Part shown: positions 28,586 to 36,624 of the stretch, one piece after another | Layout of the letters: each line of letters begins with the position of its first letter | Numbering within the stretch: the stretch's first letter is position 1 | NCBI RefSeq assembly: GCF_003864975.1 | Contig: NZ_BHGL01000007.1 | Location: 134,359-198,358, forward strand | Direction of reading: 5' to 3' | Length of the DNA stretch: 64,000 nt | From: Sulfuriferula thiophila | GTDB lineage: Bacteria; Pseudomonadota; Gammaproteobacteria; Burkholderiales; Sulfuriferulaceae | Translations under genes and position numbers: made by a program | The notes under the pieces: generated by a model | What the model saw: the letters and a program-made list of their open reading frames with translations, nothing else | Told to the model about the DNA's origin: nothing | Databases searched by the model: none

Positions 28586-29737
28586 TTACTTGCGGGCCGA
28601 ACCGGCAACAATTTTATACTCGAACAAACGACATTCCAGCGCACCGTTAAACAGCGGTGTACGCTTGGTCGCATTCAGCCGTATCAGCTTGGGCAGATTC
28701 ATGTCTGCAGACAGCACATACGCATTCCATCCCGCGCATTTACGTTTCAGCCAGTCGCCAAGCTTGGGATAAAACTCGGCCAGTTCAGCCTGTTCGCCAA
28801 TGCGGATGCCATACGGCGGATTGGTAACGATGATGCCAGATTCAGCCGGTGCCGGCACTTCCAGCACATTACCCTGTTTCAGTTCGATCACATTTTCCAG
28901 CCCAGCAGCCTCCAGATTCACTCGCGCATCGCGCAAGGAGTCGCCGAACATATCCCGGCCATAAATCGGTTGCGGGGTTGGCGGCAATTGCGCATCGAGC
29001 GCCGCCTGTTTAATCGGAAGCCATACTTTAGGATCAAAACGGGTTAGTTTCTCGAAACCAAAATCCCGGTGACTGCCTGGCGCAATGTTCAAAGCCAGCA
29101 ACGCTGCCTCCATCAATATCGTACCGCTACCGCACATCGGGTCAAAAAATGGCGTACCGGGCTGCCAGCCGGACAGCTTGATCATGCCCGCCGCCAGATT
29201 CTCATTCAGTGGCGCTGCACCTGCCTGCTTGCGCAGACCACGCTTGAACAGAGACGCACCGGACGTATCGAGATACAGCGTGCATTCCGTCGCCGTGAGG
29301 AAAGCATGAATACGCACATCCGGCTCGCGGATATCCACATCTGGACGCTTGCCTGTCGCATCACGGAAGCGGTCGCAGATCGCATCCTTGATCCGCAAGG
29401 TGGTAAATTCCAGGCTTTTTAACGGAGACTTCTGCGCCGTCATTTTCACTACAATAGTACGGTCAACGCTGAACATCGACGGCCAGTCAAACGACAATGC
29501 CCCCTGATAAACATCTTCTTCATCACGATACTCGCCACCACCTACCCGCCACAGCACCCGGCTTGCCAGGCGCGAATGCAGATTCACGCGATAACACAAA
29601 TCGAACTCGCCGGAGAACGCTACCCCGCCATAGGTAGGTGCAATAGCCTGAGCACCCAGCGCGCGTAATTCATCGCCCAGCAAACCCTCCAGACCACGCG
29701 GGCAAGTAGCAAAGAATTGTTCCATTTTTTTTGTCAT
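28586..29737 (-). CDS. THUMP-domain RNA guanine N2-methyltransferase (RlmL N-terminal-half type)
   Basis: 383 aa. The N-terminal ferredoxin-like and THUMP domains (about 1-160) bind RNA and the UPF0020 methyltransferase domain follows. The SAM motif is FFDPMCGSGTILMEAA and the catalytic motif IVTNPPYG, the N2-guanine type. It matches the length of single-domain RlmL/YcbY relatives common in betaproteobacteria that modify G2445 of 23S rRNA; it lacks the RlmK half. The specific target is inferred from family. Its start overlaps hemJ by 4 bases. Confidence 0.92.
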   Translation of the reverse strand: MTKKMEQFFATCPRGLEGLLGDELRALGAQAIAPTYGGVAFSGEFDLCYRVNLHSRLASRVLWRVGGGEYRDEEDVYQGALSFDWPSMFSVDRTIVVKMTAQKSPLKSLEFTTLRIKDAICDRFRDATGKRPDVDIREPDVRIHAFLTATECTLYLDTSGASLFKRGLRKQAGAAPLNENLAAGMIKLSGWQPGTPFFDPMCGSGTILMEAALLALNIAPGSHRDFGFEKLTRFDPKVWLPIKQAALDAQLPPTPQPIYGRDMFGDSLRDARVNLEAAGLENVIELKQGNVLEVPAPAESGIIVTNPPYGIRIGEQAELAEFYPKLGDWLKRKCAGWNAYVLSADMNLPKLIRLNATKRTPLFNGALECRLFEYKIVAGSARK

Positions 29738-30153
29738 GCAAACTCCGGTTTCAATACCACTAATAAAACAACTGCAAATAAAATCAGCACTGGCACTTCA
29801 TTAAACCAGCGATAAAATACATGGCTACGCACATTGGCGTCTGTAGCAAACACCTTCACCAGGTGACCGCAATACAGATGATACGCAACAAGCACGCCCA
29901 CCAAAGCCAATTTAATATGTAACCAAACACCTGTATAACCGTAACCTAGCCACAACCAGCTACCAAATAACAATGCCAACACCCCTAACGGCGTCATAAA
30001 CCGATACAATTTACGTTCCATCAACTTGAACTGGGCAATGGTTGCGGCATCGCTGACCATCGCATGGTTAACGAACAACCGCGGCAGATAGAACAAACCG
30101 GCGAACCAGCTAGCCACAAAGATGATATGCAACGCCTTAATCCACAACAACAT
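29734..30153 (-). CDS. hemJ: HemJ-type protoporphyrinogen oxidase / CopD-family membrane protein
   Basis: 139-aa protein with four hydrophobic helices. Begins MLLWIKALHIIFVASWFAGLF with the conserved His in the first helix, then RKLYRFMTPLGVLALLFGSW, LHIKLALVGVLVAYHLYCG and RWFNEVPVLILFAV. HemJ oxidises protoporphyrinogen IX, replacing HemG or HemY; this fits other haem genes here (hemB, hemL, cytochrome c maturation). Coupled to the downstream RNA methyltransferase by a 4-base overlap. Confidence 0.9.
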   Translation of the reverse strand: MLLWIKALHIIFVASWFAGLFYLPRLFVNHAMVSDAATIAQFKLMERKLYRFMTPLGVLALLFGSWLWLGYGYTGVWLHIKLALVGVLVAYHLYCGHLVKVFATDANVRSHVFYRWFNEVPVLILFAVVLLVVLKPEFA

Positions 30154-30166
30154 TTAATACCTCACC

Positions 30167-30703
30167 ATGCTTAAACAATTTGCCAGTCACCCGTGGGTCA
30201 AGAAACTGACACCCAGCCCATTCACCCTGATTTTAATGGCACTGATCGTGTATTTCTGGTTCCGCCCACCCGCGTGGGTGTCCGATGAACATCGCCCGAT
30301 CGCCAACGTTAGCGCAAACATGACCGATGGGCGGACCATCCCGCTCGCATCATTACGCGGCAAAGTGGTACTGGTCAGCTTCTGGGCGACCTGGTGTCCG
30401 TATTGCCGTCACGAAATGCCTGACATGCAAACATTCTACCGCGACTGGCATGATAAAGGCTTTGAAATTTTGGCGCTGTCCATTGAAGACGACCCTGCAC
30501 TGGTTGCCCAGTTTATCAGGAAGGAAGGCTATACCTTCCCGGCGGGGCTAGCTGATGCCACTGTGCAACAGGCATTTGGCGACATCAAGAAAGTGCCGAT
30601 GTCATTCATAATTGATAAAAAAGGAATCATCCGCCACGAAATCAGCGGTCAGGTGCATTATGCGCGACTGGAAGATTTAGTCACACCACTACTCAAGGAA
30701 TAG
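30167..30703 (+). CDS. TlpA/ResA-like thioredoxin-fold protein
   Basis: 178 aa with one N-terminal membrane anchor (FTLILMALIVYFWF) and a periplasmic thioredoxin domain. Active site WATWCPYC (CPYC), then GFEILALSIEDDPA and KKVPMSFIIDKKG containing the cis-Pro segment. Likely a disulfide reductase for periplasmic proteins such as apocytochromes c; the ResB/CcsA system elsewhere in the window needs such a partner. Its 3' end overlaps the convergent DinB gene by 11 bases. Confidence 0.9.
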   Translation: MLKQFASHPWVKKLTPSPFTLILMALIVYFWFRPPAWVSDEHRPIANVSANMTDGRTIPLASLRGKVVLVSFWATWCPYCRHEMPDMQTFYRDWHDKGFEILALSIEDDPALVAQFIRKEGYTFPAGLADATVQQAFGDIKKVPMSFIIDKKGIIRHEISGQVHYARLEDLVTPLLKE

Positions 30704-31238
30704 CAGCCAGTTCGCTACGATAAGCGTCGATATCCCGTTTGTAATACACATAATCCATTTCCAGACTGCGATAGCCCAGACGAGTAATGACTGCCGAAAT
30801 CTGCCCGCGATGATGCGCCTGATGCGTCATCATGTGGGTGAGTACATCCCGCACCCACATTTGTTGTGGCTCACCCTTAGTCGTAAAGTAAGCCAGCTGC
30901 CGCTCAAAAAACGCATCATCACACTCCTCCAGCCACAGCTGCAACTCTCGCGCCTGAGCCTGCGTGACTTCGATCAGTTCATTCCAGTCGGAATAGGTGA
31001 TTTTGGCAAAATCAGCAACAAATGTCTCTCCGCGTAAACGCGCAAACCAGAGCTGATTGACCAGCAGCATATGATCTACAGTATGGTGGATGCTGTCAAA
31101 AAACAGATCTTGCGTACTCATCAGCATGGCAGAATCCATGCGCCCCAGAGCGGCGAACAGCCTGTCATTCGCCCATTGCTGATAATCAGCCTGGACGACG
31201 AAATAACTTTTCCACGCATACGGCGCATTGGTACTCAT
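30693..31238 (-). CDS. DinB-family metal-binding protein
   Basis: 181-aa four-helix bundle of the DinB/YfiT fold. Putative metal-ligand histidines lie in DSIHHTVDHMLL (around 48-55) and LTHMMTHQAHHRGQI (around 134-148). Some family members are thiol-dependent transferases, others DNA-damage inducible with unknown role; nothing here tells which. It overlaps the upstream tlpA-like gene by 4 bases and so is probably co-translated with it. Confidence 0.9.
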   Translation of the reverse strand: MSTNAPYAWKSYFVVQADYQQWANDRLFAALGRMDSAMLMSTQDLFFDSIHHTVDHMLLVNQLWFARLRGETFVADFAKITYSDWNELIEVTQAQARELQLWLEECDDAFFERQLAYFTTKGEPQQMWVRDVLTHMMTHQAHHRGQISAVITRLGYRSLEMDYVYYKRDIDAYRSELAAIP

Positions 31239-31744
31239 GATGATTTGCCTATCCCTTCCAAGCGTTGCCGCAACTTCACAAAATCCAGATCGCCTATAGT
31301 CTGCTCTATGATATGCCCTTCATTATCAATCAGGAATGAAGTGGGCGTTAATTTCACTTCACCGAATGCCCGTGCAATATCCCCCTGACTGTCCATCACC
31401 ACCGGAAACGGCAAACCGCGCTCCGCCACAAACTGGCGCACATGCTCTGGCGCATCGTAACTCATGGAAACGGCTACCACTTCAAAACCTTTAGCATGAT
31501 ATTGCTTGTAGGTATCGGCTAATTGCGGCATTTCTTTCACGCAACCCGGGCAGCTCGTCGCCCAGAAATTCACCAGCACTGTTTTACCGCGCAACTGCTC
31601 CAGAACGACAGGCTTACCCGACAAGTCGGTCATGGCGAGCGCCGGCACCACCGGTTTTTGCGTCAAGCCCAGATACAACAGCACCGCCAGCACGATGCCT
31701 AACACAGCAAATAGAAATAACTTGTGATATTGTTTATTACCCAT
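31235..31744 (-). CDS. TlpA-family disulfide reductase
   Basis: 169 aa. N-terminal membrane anchor (FLFAVLGIVLAVLLYLGL) and a thioredoxin domain with the active site FWATSCPGC (CPGC), GFEVVAVSMSYDAP and LTPTSFLIDNEG. The second TlpA-like protein within 1 kb of the other (30167-30703); their active sites differ (CPGC against CPYC), suggesting different redox potential or partners. Confidence 0.92.
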   Translation of the reverse strand: MGNKQYHKLFLFAVLGIVLAVLLYLGLTQKPVVPALAMTDLSGKPVVLEQLRGKTVLVNFWATSCPGCVKEMPQLADTYKQYHAKGFEVVAVSMSYDAPEHVRQFVAERGLPFPVVMDSQGDIARAFGEVKLTPTSFLIDNEGHIIEQTIGDLDFVKLRQRLEGIGKSS

Positions 31745-31770
31745 CTCATTTACCCTTGAGGAATTCCAGC

Positions 31771-32478
31771 ATGCGCCGAATTGTCATCTTTTTTATGATG
31801 CTTGTCATTAATACTGCCGCTTTCGCCGCTGGCGTCGATAACATCACCGACACCCAGGCAAGCAGCGGTTTAAAACAGGCGCTAATACAAGGTGCAACCA
31901 ACGCGGTCAACCAACTCGGACGCAGCGGTGGTTTTCAGGACAATCCCCAAATCAAAATTCCACTGCCCCCCAGTTTGCAAAAAGTAGAAGGCATCATGCG
32001 CACCCTGGGTCAGGGCCAAGCCTTCGATGACCTGAACCTGGCCATGAACCGTGCTGCTGAGGCTTCCGTACCCGCCGCCAAGACTTTACTCATTAATGCT
32101 GTCAAGAACATGACACTGACTGACGCAAAAAATGTACTCACTGGCGGCGATAGCGCTGGCACTGAATATTTCCGCAAAAACTCGGAAATGAAATTACAGC
32201 AAACATTTCTGCCTATTGTAAGCCGATATACCCAGAAGCTGGGGCTGGCACAGCAATATAATCAACTGGCCGGACAAGCTGCTCAATTCGGCCTGGTTAA
32301 TCAGCAAGATGCCAATATAGAACGCTATATTACCCAAAAGACCCTGGATGGCCTTTATCTGACCATCGCCAACGAAGAAAGATCCCTGCGCGCCAATCCG
32401 GTACAATATACCAGCAACATGGCCAGTAAATATGGCAGCACGATTTTAAAAACCGTATTCGGCGCTATCCAGCAATAA
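31771..32478 (+). CDS. DUF4197 family exported protein
   Basis: About 235 aa. Signal peptide (RRIVIFFMMLVINTAAFA) followed by the DUF4197 helical domain (LKQALIQGATNAVNQLGRSG, KIPLPPSLQKVEGIMRTLG). Function unknown; predicted periplasmic. The ATG at 31771 is chosen because GAGGA lies 8 bases upstream; a TTG-initiated reading from 31756 would place the ribosome site inside the gene. Confidence 0.88.
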   Translation: MRRIVIFFMMLVINTAAFAAGVDNITDTQASSGLKQALIQGATNAVNQLGRSGGFQDNPQIKIPLPPSLQKVEGIMRTLGQGQAFDDLNLAMNRAAEASVPAAKTLLINAVKNMTLTDAKNVLTGGDSAGTEYFRKNSEMKLQQTFLPIVSRYTQKLGLAQQYNQLAGQAAQFGLVNQQDANIERYITQKTLDGLYLTIANEERSLRANPVQYTSNMASKYGSTILKTVFGAIQQ

Positions 32479-32482
32479 TCCT

Positions 32483-33229
32483 ATGGCACACGTTCTCTTT
32501 ATTCTCACTGCGGCAGACAGCTTGCCACTCAATGACGGCAGCGTCATTGCCACCGGATTCTGGGCGCAGGAATTCGTTCCTGCACACCATCTGTTTCTGG
32601 AGCATGGCCACCAAATCAGCATCGCCACACCCAAAGGCAAGCCGGCCGCACTCGACAAAAACTGCTTTGCACCTGAATTCCATGAGCACGATCTGGGCCG
32701 CATCCTCAATTTGCGCGAACAGCTCAACGATATTGATGCCTGGCGCGCACCGTTATCGCTCGAGCGTATCGCTCTCACCGGCGTGAAATACGATGCCGTG
32801 TTTTTCCCCGGTGGCCATGGCCCCATGGTCGACCTGATCGACTCGGCAGCGGCAGGCACCCTGGTCAAGCGCACGCTGGCCAACCAAGGTTTGATCGGTG
32901 CCATCTGTCACGGCCCGGCAGGATTAATCCCCGCCCAGCACGAAGGGCGCTGGCTGTTTGCCGATTATCAGTTGACCTGTTTCAGCCCGGAAGAAGAGCG
33001 GCTCGCCGGTCTCAGCCAGCGCTTGCCCAAACTGCTGGCTGATCAACTAAGCGAACTTGGTGGAAAACTGAGTTTTGCAGCACCGGGTACTGAGCACGTG
33101 GTTATCGACCGTCAGCTCTATACCGGCCAGAATCCGGCTTCGGCAGATAAACTTGCCTACCATATGGCACGTCAACTGAAAAAAATGAGTTCGCTCAACA
33201 AAAATGCGTGTGAGGCACCGTGTGACTAA
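32483..33229 (+). CDS. DJ-1/PfpI superfamily (class I glutamine amidotransferase-like) protein
   Basis: 248 aa. The nucleophile elbow is GAICHGPAGLIPA with the cysteine, and the FFPGGHGPMVDL segment supplies the oxyanion and metal-like region; SIATPKGKPAALDKN and LTCFSPEEE are typical of the larger Hsp31/GATase1-like members. Possible roles are glyoxal/methylglyoxal handling or chaperone; the sequence does not decide. Starts 4 bp after the DUF4197 gene. Confidence 0.88.
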   Translation: MAHVLFILTAADSLPLNDGSVIATGFWAQEFVPAHHLFLEHGHQISIATPKGKPAALDKNCFAPEFHEHDLGRILNLREQLNDIDAWRAPLSLERIALTGVKYDAVFFPGGHGPMVDLIDSAAAGTLVKRTLANQGLIGAICHGPAGLIPAQHEGRWLFADYQLTCFSPEEERLAGLSQRLPKLLADQLSELGGKLSFAAPGTEHVVIDRQLYTGQNPASADKLAYHMARQLKKMSSLNKNACEAPCD

Positions 33230-33239
33230 GCATCACCAC

Positions 33240-33254
33240 GCACCAATCTAGCGC
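33240..33254. promoter_or_regulatory. Weak NtrC-like half-site dyad upstream of the sigma-54 promoter
   Basis: GCACCAATCTAGCGC matches 11 of 15 positions of the NtrC pattern GCACC-N5-GGTGC, with one perfect and one poor half. It lies about 130 bp before the predicted start site, a usual enhancer distance. The match is too weak to name the activator. Confidence 0.2.
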
Positions 33255-33356
33255 AGCCCCGCCAATCCATGCGTCAATTCGGGTCAAAACTCGCCAAGCA
33301 ATCCAATAGCCACAACAAACACATTAACAAACAATAAGTTATAGAATTCATCAAAG

Positions 33357-33374
33357 TGGCACAAGAGTTGCGTA
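33357..33374 (+). promoter_or_regulatory. Sigma-54 (-24/-12) promoter of the Anbu operon
   Basis: TGGCAC (33357-33362), 5 bases, then TTGCG (33368-33372). The GG and GC doublets are exactly 10 bases apart between the G at -24 and the GC at -13/-12, as the sigma-54 consensus TGGCAC-N5-TTGC requires. A start site near 33383 would leave a leader of about 20 nt before the first gene. Sigma-54 promoters need an AAA+ activator, so the operon should be conditionally switched, classically by nitrogen status. Confidence 0.8.
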
Positions 33375-33403
33375 TGCTTGGTTACACAATACAGTAACTG
33401 AGC

Positions 33404-34849
33404 ATGATCATGGATCAAACCGCCAAAACAACTTCTGTATCGCTGATATTTGACGAAATGTACACCACCGCAGGCGAGGTGCGCCATCATTATCAGGACA
33501 TCGCAACACAACTGTTTGCACTCCCTCTGGAAGCTTTGGCGCAAAAGCAGCGTGAAGCCGAGATGCTGTTCCGACGCCTAGGTATTACCTTCGCTGTTTA
33601 TGGTGAAGCTGCTGGCGCAGAACGTTTAATCCCCTTTGATATTGTGCCGCGCGTGTTTGGTTCGCAGGAATGGGCACGACTGGAGCGCGGCTTAAAACAG
33701 CGGGTACAAGCGCTCAACACCTTTCTGCATGATATTTATCACGAGCAAAATATCATTAAAGCCGGCATCATCCCCGCCGAGCAGGTGCTGAATAACAACC
33801 TGTACCGCCCCGAGATGTGCGGTGTTGATCTGCCCAATCAGGTCTACGCGCATATCGCAGGCATCGATCTGGTACGCGTCGCCGAAAACGATTTTTATGT
33901 GCTGGAAGATAATCTGCGCACGCCATCCGGCGTGTCGTATATGCTGGAAAACCGTAAAACCATGATGCGGTTATTTCCCGACCTGTTTGCGACTCTTTCC
34001 GTCGCCCCGGTCGACCATTATCCCCAATTGCTACTCGACACCCTGCGTGAATCAGCGCCCGCTTATATCCGCGATCCGGTCATCGTGGTGATGACACCCG
34101 GCGCGTACAACAGCGCCTACTTTGAACACGCTTTCCTCGCCAGTCAGATGGGCGTGGAACTGGTCGAAGGCAAGGATTTATTTGTGCATGATTACAAAGT
34201 CTATATGCACACCACCGAAGGGCCGCAGCAGGTGCATGTGATTTACCGGCGGGTGGATGATGACTTCCTCGACCCTACCGTATTCCGCCCGGATTCCTCG
34301 CTGGGCGTACCGGGACTGGTTGAAGCTTACTGTCGCGGCAATGTGGCGCTGGCCAACGCCATCGGTACCGGCGTAGCGGATGACAAATCCACCTATATGT
34401 ACGTGCCCGCCATGATCGAATTTTATCTGGGGGAGAAACCTATCCTGTCCAATGTACCGACTTGGCAACTACAAAAACCCGAAGATTTGCGCTATGTACT
34501 CGCCCATTTACCAGAACTGGTGGTCAAGGAAGTACAAGGCTCCGGTGGCTATGGCATGCTGGTTGGCCCAACCAGCACCCCGCAGGAAATAGCAGCCTAT
34601 CGTGAACGTATTCTGGCATCACCCGCGAATTTTATTGCCCAGCCCACCCTGGCTCTTTCAACCTGTCCGACTCTAGTGGAAGCCGGCGTAGCACCGCGGC
34701 ATGTCGATTTGCGCCCATTCGTTTTATCCGGCAAAGAAATTCGCCTGGCTCCCGGTGGCCTGACGCGTGTAGCTCTGGCAGAAGGCTCATTGATCGTTAA
34801 CTCGTCGCAAGGCGGCGGCACCAAAGACACCTGGGTATTGGAGGACTAA
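33404..34849 (+). CDS. Circularly permuted ATP-grasp protein
   Basis: 481 aa, the circularly permuted type 2 ATP-grasp family (DUF404/DUF407 architecture). Signature stretches are ERLIPFDIVPRVFGSQEW, VLEDNLRTPSGVSYMLENR, the ATP-site-like VVKEVQGSGGYGMLVGP and a C-terminal DLRPFVLSGKEIRLAPGG with the SSQGGGTKDTWVLE ending. The family is predicted to form amide or peptide bonds using ATP. The start is ATG 33404 or ATG 33410; neither has a strong ribosome site. First gene of the sigma-54 operon; the alpha-E gene starts 2 bp after its stop. Confidence 0.94.
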   Translation: MIMDQTAKTTSVSLIFDEMYTTAGEVRHHYQDIATQLFALPLEALAQKQREAEMLFRRLGITFAVYGEAAGAERLIPFDIVPRVFGSQEWARLERGLKQRVQALNTFLHDIYHEQNIIKAGIIPAEQVLNNNLYRPEMCGVDLPNQVYAHIAGIDLVRVAENDFYVLEDNLRTPSGVSYMLENRKTMMRLFPDLFATLSVAPVDHYPQLLLDTLRESAPAYIRDPVIVVMTPGAYNSAYFEHAFLASQMGVELVEGKDLFVHDYKVYMHTTEGPQQVHVIYRRVDDDFLDPTVFRPDSSLGVPGLVEAYCRGNVALANAIGTGVADDKSTYMYVPAMIEFYLGEKPILSNVPTWQLQKPEDLRYVLAHLPELVVKEVQGSGGYGMLVGPTSTPQEIAAYRERILASPANFIAQPTLALSTCPTLVEAGVAPRHVDLRPFVLSGKEIRLAPGGLTRVALAEGSLIVNSSQGGGTKDTWVLED

Positions 34850-34851
34850 AC

Positions 34852-35841
34852 ATGTTATCACGTACAGCTGATCATTTATTCTGGATGGCACGCTATATCG
34901 AACGCGCCGAGAACACCGCACGCGTGCTGGATGTCACCCACAACACATCGTTACTACCCGACGACACCGAAGGGGCAGAAACGCATCTGTGGTACGCCCC
35001 GCTGAATATTTCCGGTTGCGCCGAGGCTTATCTGACCAAACATCAGCTGGTGGAATCCCGCGCGGTCAACCGGTTTATTGCGCTGGACCCGGACAACCCG
35101 GCCAGTATTTACACCAGCCTGATGCTGGCGCGTGAAAATGCACGTGCAGTACGTGGCGCCATCACTTCAGAGATGTGGGAAAGCATCAACGCCACCTGGC
35201 TGGAACTGAACCGCATGATGCCCACCATCGATCACGCCAATCCGTCCGGTTTTTTCGACTGGGTCAAGGAGCGCTCCCATCTGTTCCGCGGTGTCACCCT
35301 GGGTACCATCCTCAAGGATGATGCGCTGAATTTCATTCGTCTCGGCACCTTCCTGGAGCGCGCGGACAACACGGCACGTATCCTCGATGTCAAATACCAC
35401 ATTCTATTGCCCAGCGTAAAAGAGGTAGGCGGTGCTGCCGATTATTATCAATGGGGCGCGCTGCTCAGATCGGTCAGCGCTTTCGAAGCCTACCGCAAGG
35501 TTTACCGCGATGTCATTACCCCGCAACGCGTCGCCGAACTGCTGATTTTGCGGGCGGATATGCCGCGTTCGCTGCATGCCTGCCTGAATGAGGTGGATAC
35601 CACGCTGGAAATCATCAACGGTATCAGCGGGCGTGAATCACGCCGCCGTGCCGGAGAGTTGCATGCGGCACTGCACTTTGCCCGCATCGAAGATATTTTC
35701 AATCAGGGTTTGCACGAATACCTGACTGATTTTCTGGAAAAAACTGACCTGCTCGGACAGGAAATCCGCTCCAGTTATTTGGCGCATCGCCTTGAATTCA
35801 TTCCTGTCGCCACGCAAAAAATGCTGGCGCAGGTACAGTAA
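34852..35841 (+). CDS. Alpha-E domain protein
   Basis: 329 aa, all-helical alpha-E superfamily protein (DUF403). Motifs: MLSRTADHLFWMARYIERAENTAR-type opening (MLSRTADHLFWMARYIERAE), the repeated LGTFLERADNTARILDVKYH, and RESRRRAGELHAALHFAR. It almost always accompanies the ATP-grasp and transglutaminase genes and may be a partner or helper of the ligase; no catalytic role is established. Confidence 0.94.
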   Translation: MLSRTADHLFWMARYIERAENTARVLDVTHNTSLLPDDTEGAETHLWYAPLNISGCAEAYLTKHQLVESRAVNRFIALDPDNPASIYTSLMLARENARAVRGAITSEMWESINATWLELNRMMPTIDHANPSGFFDWVKERSHLFRGVTLGTILKDDALNFIRLGTFLERADNTARILDVKYHILLPSVKEVGGAADYYQWGALLRSVSAFEAYRKVYRDVITPQRVAELLILRADMPRSLHACLNEVDTTLEIINGISGRESRRRAGELHAALHFARIEDIFNQGLHEYLTDFLEKTDLLGQEIRSSYLAHRLEFIPVATQKMLAQVQ

Positions 35842-35859
35842 CCCACACGCGAACCTGAT

Positions 35860-36624
35860 ATGACTTATTGCGTAGCGCTTAAACTCAACACCGGATTAGT
35901 GTTTGCTTCAGATTCACGCACCAACGCAGGGGTAGACCAGGTTGCCAGTTTCAAGAAAATGCGCAGTTTTGTCAGGCCCGGTGACAGGGCGATGGTCATC
36001 CTCAGCTCGGGGAATTTATCCATAACCCAAAGCGCGGTAAATCTGCTCGAACAGCGTGGTCGTCATGCGGATAAAAGCAACATCTGGAATGCCGAATCGA
36101 TGTTCGATGTCGCCATGTTATTAGGCGAATGCATGCGCGAAGTACGTGACCGCGACGGCCCATTTTTATTGCAGAGCAGCGTGGATATCGGTGCCAACTT
36201 CATCCTCGGCGGCCAGATTAAGGACGAAGCACCACGCCTGTTTCTGGTTTACGCAGAGGGTAATTTTATCGAGGCCACCGAGGCCACGCCTTTTTTCCAG
36301 ATTGGCGAAACCAAATATGGCAAACCGATTATCGACCGGGTCATTCAGGCGGGAACATCGCTGATGGATGCCATCAAATGCGTGCTGGTGTCATTTGATT
36401 CCACCATGCGCAGCAATATCTCGGTTGGCATGCCCATCGATCTGGCCTGCTATAGCACAGATAGTTTAAGCCTGGATCGGGTATACAAAATTGGCCAGGG
36501 CGATCCCTACTTCACCAGCATCAGTCAACGCTGGAGCGAAGGGTTGCGGGGCGTATTTGCCTCGCTGCCTGATCCGGACTGGGGCTGCCCGACAACTGAC
36601 ACCCACTCGACACCACCGCCATGA
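35860..36624 (+). CDS. Anbu (proteasome-like ancestral beta subunit) peptidase
   Basis: 254-aa Ntn hydrolase of the proteasome/HslV fold. After removal of Met1 the new N-terminus is the catalytic Thr (MTYCVALKLNTGLVF). Asp17 (mature numbering, FASDSRTNAG) is conserved, with a lysine pair at 31-32 in SFKKMRSF. The internal GANFILGGQI and TPFFQIGETKYGKP are typical of Anbu. The family self-assembles into ring-like or helical structures and its natural substrate is unknown. It lies 18 bp after the alpha-E gene and overlaps the transglutaminase start by 4 bases. Confidence 0.93.
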   Translation: MTYCVALKLNTGLVFASDSRTNAGVDQVASFKKMRSFVRPGDRAMVILSSGNLSITQSAVNLLEQRGRHADKSNIWNAESMFDVAMLLGECMREVRDRDGPFLLQSSVDIGANFILGGQIKDEAPRLFLVYAEGNFIEATEATPFFQIGETKYGKPIIDRVIQAGTSLMDAIKCVLVSFDSTMRSNISVGMPIDLACYSTDSLSLDRVYKIGQGDPYFTSISQRWSEGLRGVFASLPDPDWGCPTTDTHSTPPP

